From: JABWAJ01 sp038323375
GTDB taxonomy: Bacteria; Bacteroidota; Bacteroidia; Chitinophagales; Saprospiraceae
Reading direction: 5' to 3'
Length of the DNA stretch: 64,000 bases
NCBI GenBank assembly: GCA_038323375.1
Contig: JBBQGV010000012.1
Coordinates: 1-64,000, forward strand
Under the pieces are notes generated by a model, which worked only from the letters and a program-made list of their open reading frames with translations, was not told the DNA's origin and ran no database searches. Positions within the stretch are counted from its first letter, which is position 1. The number at the start of each line of letters is the position of its first letter. Made by a program: the position numbers and the translations under genes. Below are positions 28,851 through 37,677 of the stretch, piece after piece.

Positions 28851-31800
28851 ATGAAACCAGCAAAGTATTTTTTGATGACAGCCGGTTTATTTTGGATGGT
28901 GCAACACATGGCCTTGGGGCAGTGCCCTACTTTGGGGACTACTGTTGTGGTCAGCAATACAAGTTCGAACCCCTTGACCCCCAATTCGTTCGCCTGGGCT
29001 ATTAATTGTATAAACAACACGACTCCATTAACGACCATAACGTTCAATATCCCTCCGGCGGGGATAAATACCATTTTCCTCACGTCGGGTTTGCCTGTCG
29101 TGACCAAACCCAATGCCATCATAGACGGAACAATTACAGAATCCGTCATTGTTGACGGAACAAGTGCCGCAGGGGCGGCGCCAATCAATGGCTTGGTACT
29201 GAGCGGTTCGGGCATTACTGTTCGGGGAATCCAAATCCGGAATTTTACAAACGGAAGTACAGGCGGCCATGCGATAAGGCTAGTTGGATCGTTAGGCTAC
29301 AATATTGAAGACAATATCCTGTACGGAAATCGAATTGGAATAGGAACCACCGTCACTAACTTAGATCTGAACATAACGGGAAATACGATTGGTCTGAACG
29401 CCGCCGGTGTCCCAAACGGGAATACCGCAGGGGGCATTGTTTTACCGGCGGTAGTTGCGGCTTCCAACATCAGTGATAATACGATCGCACACAACGGTGG
29501 AGGCATCGCGATTACTTCGGGCAGCACCGTGCGCATTTCAGAAAACAGCATGTATTGCAATACCGGCTCAGGCATTGACCGCACGGATGGGCCTGCGGTT
29601 CCGATCATCACAAATGCTTCCACCCTGGCTATTTCCGGAACGGCTACTGCCGGACAACTTGTGGAGGTTTTTGAATACGATCCAAGCGGTTGCCCAAGTA
29701 CGGCGGCTTGCCAGGGCAGGACTTTTCTCGGCGCAGTCACAGCTTTGGCTACCGGAACTTGGACTTTAAACCTGACGGCTGCCAACCCGGTAAACCCGGC
29801 GAATTCGGTAACCGCCACCGCCACTCAGTCGGGCAGCAACACTTCCCGATTTGCTACTTGCCGGTCAATCGTGAACTGCAACACTTTTACGGTCAGCATC
29901 ACGGTAAATCCAATTGATTGTAATGGCGACAGCAACGGCAGCCTTACCGCAGCACCATCCGGAACCCCGGGGCCTTATTTTTATTCCTGGAACACAGGCG
30001 GGACTACGCCCACCATCAGCGGCTTAGGGCCGGGCACATATACGGTAGTGGTGACGGATGCCGCAGGGTGTACCTTTACTGCTGCCGCTACGCTGTCAGA
30101 CCCACCTTTGTTAACCCTGGATTTTTCAACCACCAACGTTTCCTGTGCAGGTGCGGAGAATGGTTCTGCTACGGCAATTCCCGGCGGCGGAGTGCCGGGC
30201 TACGGCTATCTTTGGAGCAATAGTGCCACGACGCCAACCATCAACAACCTGGCGCACGGGACTTATTCTGTAACGGTCGTTGACAACAGTCCGTGCCGCA
30301 TACTCGGGAGTGTGACCATTACGGAACCGGCAGCACTGACGCTGAATGTAACTTCAACAGGCGAAACCATGTTTGGCACCCATGATGGCACCGCAACAGC
30401 TACCGTTGCCGGCGGAACAGGGCCGTATGAATATTTGTGGAGCAACGGCGGCATTACGTCAACCATTTCCAACCTTCCACCGGGTGCTTACAGCGTTACC
30501 GTGACGGATGCCAATGATTGTACAATAGAAGGCTCCGGAACGGTTGCCCCCTTTGATTGCGGCGCTTTTTCGGTAACGATTGATGCAAATGATCCGCTTT
30601 GCAACGGCGAATCTACGGGGTCAGCAACAGCGATTCCCGTTGGGGGCGTCGCACCTCATGACTATCTCTGGAATACAAGTGCCATAACCCCGACCATTAG
30701 CGGACTTCCCGGTGGTATCTTTTCCGTAATCGTGACGGATGCAAACAATTGTCCGGCTGAGCAGAGTGTTATTTTGACCTCGCCGCCGCCGCTGATGCTG
30801 TCGCTTTCCACAACCGACCAAACGATGTTCGCCGTCAATGACGGCACCGCAACTGCCACAGCCAGCGGTGGAACCGGAATTTTGCTCTACGATTGGAGCA
30901 ACGGCGGCACGACGGCTTCTATCACCAACCTCCCTCCGGGAACTTACACCGTAACCGTGACCGATGCCAATGGGTGTACCATTGAAGATTCGGGTTCAGT
31001 TGCGCCATTCGATTGCGGCACTTTTTCCGTAGTAATTGATGGAAGCGATCCGCTTTGCAACGGCGAATCTACGGGAACGGCGATGGCTATTCCTATAGGT
31101 GGAACGGGGCCTTATGACTACCTCTGGAATTCAGGCGCCATCACCCCAACCATCAATGGACTTGCAGCGGGCGCTTATGCGGTCACGGTGACGGATGCAA
31201 ACAATTGTTCGTTTACACAGAATATTGTTTTATTCTCCCCGACTGCCTTGTTTCTGGATCTTACCTCAACCGGCGAAACGATGATTGACGTCAACGACGG
31301 CACGGCAACTGCCAACGTCAGCGGTGGAACAGGATCTTATGAATATTTGTGGAGCAATGGTGGCGATACGGAAACCATCACCGGCCTTCCGCCAGGCATA
31401 TACAGCGTAACAGTTACAGATGAAAATGACTGTACCAGGACGGGTTCGGTTCTCGTAGACGAAATCACCTGCGCAGGATTTACCTTAACGGTCAACGTAG
31501 TAAACGTTAGCTGCAATGGGGAAGCGGACGGCAGTGCTACCGCAATTCCCGTCGGTATGGGTGGATCATTTACCTACGTATGGAATACCGGCGCTATAAC
31601 GCCATCCATCAGCAACCTGGCACCTGGCACTTATACCGTTACGGTCTCGGATGCAGCCGGATGCCAGGAAGTATCCTCCGGTGTCATTTCTCAGCCCAAT
31701 CCGCTGACGCTGCAAGTTACCGCAACGGATGAAACGGCGCTTGGCGCAAATAACGGAACCGCAACAGCGACCGCTTCCGGCGGAACCGGCCCTATAACAT

Positions 31801-34010
31801 ATTTGTGGAGCAACACTGGCGTGACGCCCACGATAGCGAATCTGGCGCCGGGAACTTACAGCGTGACTGTCATGGACGGAAACGGATGTACCCGAACCGG
31901 ATCAGTCGTGGTGGCTTCGTTTAGCTGCGCCGGATTTTCAGTCAGCATCACCAATGTCGTAAATGCAGCCTGCAATGGCGAAACCACGGGCGCTGCAACC
32001 ACCAATGTCTCCGGAGGCGGTACACCCTTTGTTTATAACTGGAGCAATGGAACGACTGACGCAACCCTGACTAACGTCGGCGCAGGAACTTACAGCGTCA
32101 CGGTCGAAAACCTGACAGGATGCACCGACATCGCGAGTGTAACCATCAATGAACCTGCTGCTTTGCTGCTCGATTGTTCCCAGGATATGCCCGTTTCCCA
32201 ACCCGGCGGCAGCGATGGGCAGGGTCGCATCGGGATTAGCGGCGGCACAGCGAATTATACCATTAACTATACCGGCCCTTCCAACGGCCAGCTCAATAAT
32301 GTGCTTCCCGGCTTTACCTTAATTCCCGGGCTACCGGCGGGTGCCTATGCCGTCACGGTGACGGACGATAATGGCTGCACGCAAACCTGTGGCTTTACCA
32401 TCAATGCCGCGAATTGCAATTTGAGGATAGACAGCATTACAGTTAATCAGGTCAGTTGTTTTGGCGGCAGCGACGGTGCTTTGACCGTAAACCTCAGCAA
32501 CGGGGCGGGTAACCTGATGTTCACCTGGAGTAATCCCGCACTGAACGGGCAACAGAACCCGTCGGGATTATTGGCAGGCAGCTACAGCGTGACCATTGTG
32601 GATATGCCTGGCTGCACGGCAAATGCAACTGCGGTCATTAACCAGCCGGCAGCGTTGGTCGTTCAGGTTTCGGCTACCAATGAAACCACGATAGGGGCTA
32701 ATGACGGCACGGCAACGGCCAATGTCAGCGGCGGAACCATGCCCTACAATTACGTATGGAGCAATGGCGCAACTACGCCGGGCATCAGCAACCTCGCTCC
32801 CGGGGTTTATACGGTTACCGTGACGGCCACAGTTGCCGGGGTAAGCGTTTGCCCCGTCACAGGAAGTGGAACCGTTGTGGCCGGAGGGACAGGCGGTGGA
32901 GATTGCAGGGCATTACCGGCTTACGCCCTTAGCGTGCCGGATGAAGTTTGTCAGGGCGAAGTTTTTACCCTCAATGCAGACGACCTTTTTCCTTCGCCTG
33001 CAGTGAATTATGTATGGCTGTTGCCAAATGGGGATTCCGTTATAACGACTCAGCTTTTTGTCAACCTGGTCGCAAGTTCAACCGCGTTTTCCGGCGAATA
33101 TTTTGTGCTGCGCGATTCGTTGGGCTGTCGTTCGATTCCATTAGGCGCTGCCCCGATGACGGTACTTGGTTTACCGGACGGGGCTGTGTTTGCAGGGGTG
33201 GATACGGTGATTTGCGCGTCGTCAACCGCAACCTTGAGCGCTTTGCCGCTTGTCATAGGAACGGGGGTCTGGCGTTCGCTGGGGGCGGCCAAATTAGAGA
33301 ATCCGACCCAGCTCGTTGCCATAGCTTCCAATTTGCAGGTAGGTGCCAACCGCTTTGTTTGGGAAGTTTCTATCGAAGGATGCCCAAAGGTTGCCGCCGA
33401 TACAGTGACCTTGTTTTCGGAACGCGCGCCCATACTCGGCGACGACAATTACCGGCTTCAGTTTGCGAATCAAATACTGGTGATGGAAGTTTTGCTCAAC
33501 GATAACTTAGCGGGCTTAACGGATACGATCATGTACCTCCTGAATGAACCGGAGGAAGGCGTTCTGGTGTTTTTGGAAGCTACGAATCGTTTCCGCTATA
33601 TTGTGGATGAAAGCTTCAGAGGAGTAGTCACTTTTCAATACGTGGTTTGCCCGCCTGAATCAAATTGCCAGTTGCCCTGCGACACTGCAACGGTGAGGAT
33701 TGAAGTATTTAACCAGCCTTCGGTGTCGGAAGGCTTGATTATAAACGATTCGGGCCGCAATGGATTTATGGAAATTAAAGGCATCGGCGGCTTTAGCAAA
33801 GTTGAAATTCTCGTGGTCAACCGTTGGGGGGATCTGGTGTACAAATCCGAAGACTATGCTGGAGAAGCCCCCTGGAATGGAACCATGCAGGGCAGTGGAA
33901 AGCCTTTGCCGCAAGGCGCCTATTACTACCAGCTACGAGCATTTGAAGGCGAAGAACAAGTTGGCGATACTCAAACCGGGGTGATTCATTTGTTTGAACA
34001 AAAATTTTAA
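28851..34010 (+). CDS. Giant SprB-repeat surface adhesin with beta-helix domain and type B T9SS sorting domain
   Basis: This protein has 1,719 residues. The signal peptide (about 1-23) ends ALGQ. About 25-270 is a right-handed beta-helix-like region (GLVLSGSGITVRGIQIRNF, YNIEDNILYGNRIGIG). About 345-1345 contains about 13 SprB-type repeats with WSNGGxTxxIxNLPPGTYSVTVTDANxC. About 1350-1630 contains Ig/cadherin-like modules. The end has the gliding-motility-associated type B sorting domain (VNRWGDLVYKSEDY ... GAYYYQLRAF ... GVIHLFEQKF). In Flavobacterium, SprB is a mobile surface adhesin secreted with SprF. The PorP/SprF-like gene follows at once, which supports the same pairing here. Confidence 0.9.
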   Translation: MKPAKYFLMTAGLFWMVQHMALGQCPTLGTTVVVSNTSSNPLTPNSFAWAINCINNTTPLTTITFNIPPAGINTIFLTSGLPVVTKPNAIIDGTITESVIVDGTSAAGAAPINGLVLSGSGITVRGIQIRNFTNGSTGGHAIRLVGSLGYNIEDNILYGNRIGIGTTVTNLDLNITGNTIGLNAAGVPNGNTAGGIVLPAVVAASNISDNTIAHNGGGIAITSGSTVRISENSMYCNTGSGIDRTDGPAVPIITNASTLAISGTATAGQLVEVFEYDPSGCPSTAACQGRTFLGAVTALATGTWTLNLTAANPVNPANSVTATATQSGSNTSRFATCRSIVNCNTFTVSITVNPIDCNGDSNGSLTAAPSGTPGPYFYSWNTGGTTPTISGLGPGTYTVVVTDAAGCTFTAAATLSDPPLLTLDFSTTNVSCAGAENGSATAIPGGGVPGYGYLWSNSATTPTINNLAHGTYSVTVVDNSPCRILGSVTITEPAALTLNVTSTGETMFGTHDGTATATVAGGTGPYEYLWSNGGITSTISNLPPGAYSVTVTDANDCTIEGSGTVAPFDCGAFSVTIDANDPLCNGESTGSATAIPVGGVAPHDYLWNTSAITPTISGLPGGIFSVIVTDANNCPAEQSVILTSPPPLMLSLSTTDQTMFAVNDGTATATASGGTGILLYDWSNGGTTASITNLPPGTYTVTVTDANGCTIEDSGSVAPFDCGTFSVVIDGSDPLCNGESTGTAMAIPIGGTGPYDYLWNSGAITPTINGLAAGAYAVTVTDANNCSFTQNIVLFSPTALFLDLTSTGETMIDVNDGTATANVSGGTGSYEYLWSNGGDTETITGLPPGIYSVTVTDENDCTRTGSVLVDEITCAGFTLTVNVVNVSCNGEADGSATAIPVGMGGSFTYVWNTGAITPSISNLAPGTYTVTVSDAAGCQEVSSGVISQPNPLTLQVTATDETALGANNGTATATASGGTGPITYLWSNTGVTPTIANLAPGTYSVTVMDGNGCTRTGSVVVASFSCAGFSVSITNVVNAACNGETTGAATTNVSGGGTPFVYNWSNGTTDATLTNVGAGTYSVTVENLTGCTDIASVTINEPAALLLDCSQDMPVSQPGGSDGQGRIGISGGTANYTINYTGPSNGQLNNVLPGFTLIPGLPAGAYAVTVTDDNGCTQTCGFTINAANCNLRIDSITVNQVSCFGGSDGALTVNLSNGAGNLMFTWSNPALNGQQNPSGLLAGSYSVTIVDMPGCTANATAVINQPAALVVQVSATNETTIGANDGTATANVSGGTMPYNYVWSNGATTPGISNLAPGVYTVTVTATVAGVSVCPVTGSGTVVAGGTGGGDCRALPAYALSVPDEVCQGEVFTLNADDLFPSPAVNYVWLLPNGDSVITTQLFVNLVASSTAFSGEYFVLRDSLGCRSIPLGAAPMTVLGLPDGAVFAGVDTVICASSTATLSALPLVIGTGVWRSLGAAKLENPTQLVAIASNLQVGANRFVWEVSIEGCPKVAADTVTLFSERAPILGDDNYRLQFANQILVMEVLLNDNLAGLTDTIMYLLNEPEEGVLVFLEATNRFRYIVDESFRGVVTFQYVVCPPESNCQLPCDTATVRIEVFNQPSVSEGLIINDSGRNGFMEIKGIGGFSKVEILVVNRWGDLVYKSEDYAGEAPWNGTMQGSGKPLPQGAYYYQLRAFEGEEQVGDTQTGVIHLFEQKF
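29884..32890 (+). repeat. Array of about 13 SprB repeats within the adhesin gene
   Basis: Units of about 75 codons alternate between two subtypes. One has a CNGExTGxATAIPxGG start, and the other has TxETMxxxNDGTATATxxGG. The alternation is clear for units 2 to 9, so the array seems to have grown by duplication of a two-unit block. The coding frame is unbroken. Confidence 0.75.
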
Positions 34011-34014
34011 TCCC

Positions 34015-35121
34015 ATGAATTCAAACTTATTCAAGTTGGCAAGTGTGGAAGTGGGCAAATCCTCAATCTGGTTATTAGTCTATTGGTTACTGGTTACTGG
34101 TCTGTCACGTCGCCCAATCTTCAAATTTTCAAATTTTCAAATCTTCAAATCTTCAAATCTTCAAAACTTGTCCCGCCCCAGCGGGATCCTCCTCTTCCTA
34201 TTATTTTCCCTAACCATCCACGCCCAACAAACCCCCTTAACCACCCTCTACCGCGACCAGTGGAGCATCTTAAACCCGGCAGCTATTTCCAATAATTACC
34301 TGCTGAATGATCGAACGATGACCTTGAGTGCCTCTTGGCGCGAACAGTGGTGGAACGTGCCGGAATCGCCCAGTACCCAATCCATCAATTGGGAGTGGGT
34401 TCAGGATGATTACAACAGCGTTTGGGGCGCACATTTGCTCAATGACCGAACCGGAAAAATCGGGCAAACCGGTTTATTCGCCAGATACGCCTACCGAATC
34501 CGGTTGAGCCGCCGGGTGGATCACTCGATAACCATTGGTTTTCAGGGGGGCATTGTACAATACCGGGCACGCCTCAGCGATATTCGCTTCCCCGATCCTT
34601 TCACTGAACCTTTGACCAATGAAGTGATTTACCGGCCTGATGTTGGCGTCGGTATTTTTTACCATTATAAGAACCGCTACTACGCCGGCATTTCTTCGCC
34701 GCAAACGTTCGGGTTTGAAACGCAGTTTGGAGAAGATCCTCAATTGTCCATTAAGCGGGTGCAGCACCTCTACGCAGTGGTAGGCGGTTATTGGGATGCC
34801 ACCTGGATTGGCAATGAGACTTCTTTTATAGAACCCTCGCTTTGGGTTAAATACGTTCCCGGTGCGCCACTCAACATTGACCTCAATGCCCGATGCCAGA
34901 TCAGCGAATTGGTGTGGGCCGGCACTGGCTTCAATGTGGGGATAGGGGCTGAACTGGGTCTTGCACTGCACGTAGAAGCCGGGTTGTTTTTTGGAGAACA
35001 AAGCCGACTCAATTTTGGCCACTTTAAAGCCGGATTTGGGTTGGATATTCCTTTGCGACATTCGTTGGTTACCTCATTTGGCGCTGCGGCAGAAATTAAC
35101 CTGGTGTATTCGTGGAAATAA
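34015..35121 (+). CDS. PorP/SprF family type IX secretion membrane protein
   Basis: This protein has 368 residues from ATG 34015 (33994 is also possible). The family core starts at HAQQTPLTTLYRDQWSILNPA and continues with SASWREQWWNVP, HLLNDRTGKIGQTGLFARYAYRI, PDVGVGIFYHYKNRYYAGIS and FKAGFGLDIPL, predicting an outer-membrane beta-barrel. SprF-type proteins partner with type B T9SS cargo, matching the SprB-like gene just upstream (5 nt away). The first roughly 50 residues are made from intergenic-type repeats, and the real signal peptide is probably GILLFLLFSLTIHAQ. A TTG start at 34168 is therefore possible. Confidence 0.85.
   Translation: MNSNLFKLASVEVGKSSIWLLVYWLLVTGLSRRPIFKFSNFQIFKSSNLQNLSRPSGILLFLLFSLTIHAQQTPLTTLYRDQWSILNPAAISNNYLLNDRTMTLSASWREQWWNVPESPSTQSINWEWVQDDYNSVWGAHLLNDRTGKIGQTGLFARYAYRIRLSRRVDHSITIGFQGGIVQYRARLSDIRFPDPFTEPLTNEVIYRPDVGVGIFYHYKNRYYAGISSPQTFGFETQFGEDPQLSIKRVQHLYAVVGGYWDATWIGNETSFIEPSLWVKYVPGAPLNIDLNARCQISELVWAGTGFNVGIGAELGLALHVEAGLFFGEQSRLNFGHFKAGFGLDIPLRHSLVTSFGAAAEINLVYSWK
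34029..34185. repeat. Cluster of dispersed short repeats at the 5' end of the sprF-like gene
   Basis: Several repeat types lie side by side: CAAGTTGGCAAG (34032-34043), TATTGGTTACTGG-type units (about 34080-34100), and an array of CTTCAAAT/TTTCAAAT octamers at 34118-34167. The same kinds of units occur in non-coding DNA at 1380-1442, 11820-11868 and 44036-44110. They are open in the frame of the sprF-like gene. Confidence 0.6.
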
Positions 35122-35181
35122 GTGGCAGTAATCAGTATCCGGAAGGGTTAAATTTTCGTATATATTAAAAAAAACAGAGCC

Positions 35182-35979
35182 ATGAAGCAGTATTTCACCA
35201 TTTCAGCCTTGTTTCTGATAGCAACAATGACCTTGTGTGCCCATGAATTCTGGTTGCAACCCGCTACTTTTTTTGCAAAGAAAAACCAACCGGTTCAAAT
35301 CCAGCTAAGAGTAGGAGAGGGGTTCATTGGCGAACCTTGGGGTGGTGCAGCCAGCCGCGCTATCGTTTTCAAATCCCTGCTGGGCAAAAAAGAAAGTGAA
35401 CACTTGGCTCAGGTAAAACAAAATGGTTTTGACAGCCTGTTGCTCCAGTTTTCAAAAGAAGGCACCCATTTAGTTGCTTTTGCGACCAACAACAAATACC
35501 ACGAAATGGAAGCCGGAAAATTCAGCGATTACCTGCTGGAGGACGGCCTGGATGGTATTATTGAACTTCGCAAGCAACGGAGCCAATTGATGCAACCCTC
35601 ACGTGAGTTATACCGGAGAGAAGCTGCTGCCCTGATTCAGGTTGGAAACAAAACAGGGAAAGTATTTTTTGGAAATACAGGTTTTGACTTGCAAATTTTG
35701 CCGGCAGTCAACCCATATTCCTTGAATTCGGGACAAAAACTCGATTTTCAGATTCAATTTCAAGGCCAACCTTTAGTCAATGCACTCGTGCGTCATTGGG
35801 TAAAACCCGGGTTAGGTGAAGTCAGCACGGCATTGCGCACGGATACACGAGGTCGGGTAACTTTTACCCTGGCTTCCGGCGATAACATGATCAGTGTGGT
35901 ACACATGTTTGAGCATTCCGATACGAAAGAAGCGGATTGGCAAAGTGTTTGGGGCAATTTGACTTTCGGAGTGAGATGA
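35182..35979 (+). CDS. Secreted DUF4198-like protein
   Basis: This 265-residue protein has a signal peptide (about 1-19) ending in AHEFWLQP, the typical mature start of DUF4198 proteins. An N-terminal beta-sandwich follows, then a C-terminal part with LNSGQKLDFQIQFQGQPLVNALV, TDTRGRVTFTLASGDNMISVVHMFEH and WGNLTF. Family members are often found with nickel or cobalt transport genes, but none is seen here. It lies 60 nt after the sprF-like gene in the same direction and may be the last operon member. The ligand is unknown. Confidence 0.8.
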   Translation: MKQYFTISALFLIATMTLCAHEFWLQPATFFAKKNQPVQIQLRVGEGFIGEPWGGAASRAIVFKSLLGKKESEHLAQVKQNGFDSLLLQFSKEGTHLVAFATNNKYHEMEAGKFSDYLLEDGLDGIIELRKQRSQLMQPSRELYRREAAALIQVGNKTGKVFFGNTGFDLQILPAVNPYSLNSGQKLDFQIQFQGQPLVNALVRHWVKPGLGEVSTALRTDTRGRVTFTLASGDNMISVVHMFEHSDTKEADWQSVWGNLTFGVR

Positions 35980-36294
35980 TGTAATTTATTGGATTGAGCA
36001 AAAGTTCCCGGGCAAGCGGCAGGAAGGTAGCAGAGTACTCTAAAAGTCAGTTTATATAGACACTGGACAGTAATTTACACAGATAATCAAGGAGTAAACA
36101 CGGAGTTTATATTATTGTATACGTATATATCATTGGTTACTCCCGACAAGGAATCTGCAAAACTAAAAACTGCTATTCTAGTGTTGCAGGCTCCCTGTCA
36201 GGAGTGAAAGATAAGACGTAAAAGTATGGATAGCGATCAGTATTGCAATTTCGTAGAAAAAATACTCATAGCCGATGCTCGCTGATAAAGGATT
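35980..36294. other. Intergenic region between convergent genes, nothing clear
   Basis: AT-rich sequence without a convincing frame. A small inverted repeat CTCC-CTGTCA-GGAG lies near 36190. No strong terminator was seen for either convergent gene. Confidence 0.4.
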
Positions 36295-37284
36295 TTATAT
36301 CCTGATAACTTTTTCTACCCACCTGGTTCCATTGGAATACTCCAATACGACCATATACATTCCGGGAGGTAGCTTTTGAGTTTCCAAGGTAAATTCATCA
36401 CCCGTATTGACCGTTTCATATTGACGATGTAAAACGATCCTGCCTGTAACGTCCCTGATGTTCAAATCAAGATGGTTGTTTTTTGCGGATGCCCGGATAA
36501 TTTTGAGCATGAAGTTTCCGGCAGATGGATTTGGGGTAATGAGGTAGTCAAAGCCTGAGCGATCATCTATGAAAGCGCTTTGTTCGCCCTCACCGAGTGG
36601 ATCGGGAATGTCCGTATGACAGACCAATCCGGTGCAATTGATGCCGTCGCAACCATTTCTGTTATAAAATGCCAAAGGCTGCTGCCCCATATTTCCTATA
36701 CTTTCCGTATATACTTTTGCTTTTGTACCCGGTGTAAAACCTTCGGGTAGTAGCAGGTTTGTTTCCATGCTGACCAACCCGGAATCCTGCATCAGTCTGA
36801 AAATCTGACCAACATTCAGGGAATCAACGAAGTCTTTTAACCCGGATTCTTCGGCGGTGAGAAAAAAAGGGCAAGAGAAGATAGGATTATCATCACAATG
36901 ACTTGCTACGTTCTGTCCGTCGCAAAAATAAGTTATAAAAGCTCGTTGTCCGCACCAAGGTTGGTTTTCAAGGCATTCCAATTGCGCTGGAGAAGAATAT
37001 TCACTGGTAATATATGTGCCAAGACTGAATACACACATCGTAACATAGTGGCAAGTGCCGCATAAATCGCCACAAAAATTAAAAAATGTTTGGGTTTCAA
37101 AATAACCATTTTCTACTATTTCCCATCCGCCACTTCCGGGGCATAATCCAAGTAGTGTGCAACCCGCTTGGTCTACCATGTAGCTGCTGTAATCGGTGTT
37201 AATAGAAGTAACCTGGCTATTATCTAAAGGACAATAGCAATTTTGGATGGTGCAATTCGACGGGTCATCATACTGACAATTCAA
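36295..37284 (-). CDS. C-terminal fragment of a frameshifted surface protein with T9SS type A sorting domain
   Basis: This 329-residue frame is Cys-rich at first (QYDDPSNCTIQNCYCPLD, CGDLCGTCHYVTMCVF). It ends with a T9SS type A sorting domain (DYLITPNPSAGNFMLKII ... LPPGMYMVVLEYSNG ... WVEKVIRI). There is no signal peptide. Its start (a TTG) lies directly after the end of the neighbouring piece in a different frame, and the pair reads WSNGA / SDIQALNC across the junction, as a SprB repeat would. It is therefore the 3' part of one gene running from 38853. Confidence 0.65.
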   Translation of the reverse strand: MNCQYDDPSNCTIQNCYCPLDNSQVTSINTDYSSYMVDQAGCTLLGLCPGSGGWEIVENGYFETQTFFNFCGDLCGTCHYVTMCVFSLGTYITSEYSSPAQLECLENQPWCGQRAFITYFCDGQNVASHCDDNPIFSCPFFLTAEESGLKDFVDSLNVGQIFRLMQDSGLVSMETNLLLPEGFTPGTKAKVYTESIGNMGQQPLAFYNRNGCDGINCTGLVCHTDIPDPLGEGEQSAFIDDRSGFDYLITPNPSAGNFMLKIIRASAKNNHLDLNIRDVTGRIVLHRQYETVNTGDEFTLETQKLPPGMYMVVLEYSNGTRWVEKVIRI

Positions 37285-37294
37285 GGCCTGAATA

Positions 37295-37570
37295 TCAGAT
37301 TGCGCCGTTGCTCCAGAGGAAGGAGTAAGGCTCGAAATCTCCGTTCACGCCCAGGTTAATTGCTCCATTTTGCTGCCCCTCACAAGTAGGGGCTGTTTGA
37401 GCAATTAATTTTATCGAATGGCAAACCGGGACTTCGATGCAAACTTCTTTTTCGCAGCAAAGTGCATCGTAAATTCTGACACAGTAATTTCCCGGTGCCA
37501 GCCCGGCTACCTGATTGGTCGTGTTGCCATTCCACCATTCGTAGCGGTAGGGCTCGATGCCGCCTTCCAC
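37295..37570 (-). CDS. Middle fragment of the same frameshifted surface protein
   Basis: The piece holds one SprB-like repeat and part of a second (GGIEPYRYEWWNGNTTNQVAGL, PGNYCVRIYDALCC, GAINLGVNGDFEPYSFLWSN). The frame is open upstream of the GTG at 37570 to about 37690 (SCFNYGEGITWEV), where it meets the preceding piece in another frame. No own start signal is seen. It should be joined with the flanking pieces. Confidence 0.55.
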   Translation of the reverse strand: MEGGIEPYRYEWWNGNTTNQVAGLAPGNYCVRIYDALCCEKEVCIEVPVCHSIKLIAQTAPTCEGQQNGAINLGVNGDFEPYSFLWSNGAI

Positions 37571-37677
37571 ATGGAGTATGATGGCGCCGTCGGAAGCGGA
37601 TTCAACAGATGCTGTCGTTACCTCCCAGGTAATGCCCTCGCCGTAGTTGAAACAGCTTTCATCGGGGATGATGACTA

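Noticed and set aside
29884..32890. Regular repeats that could suggest a CRISPR array
   Set aside because: Units are about 225 bp, in frame, and encode SprB repeats; there are no short identical repeats with unique spacers.
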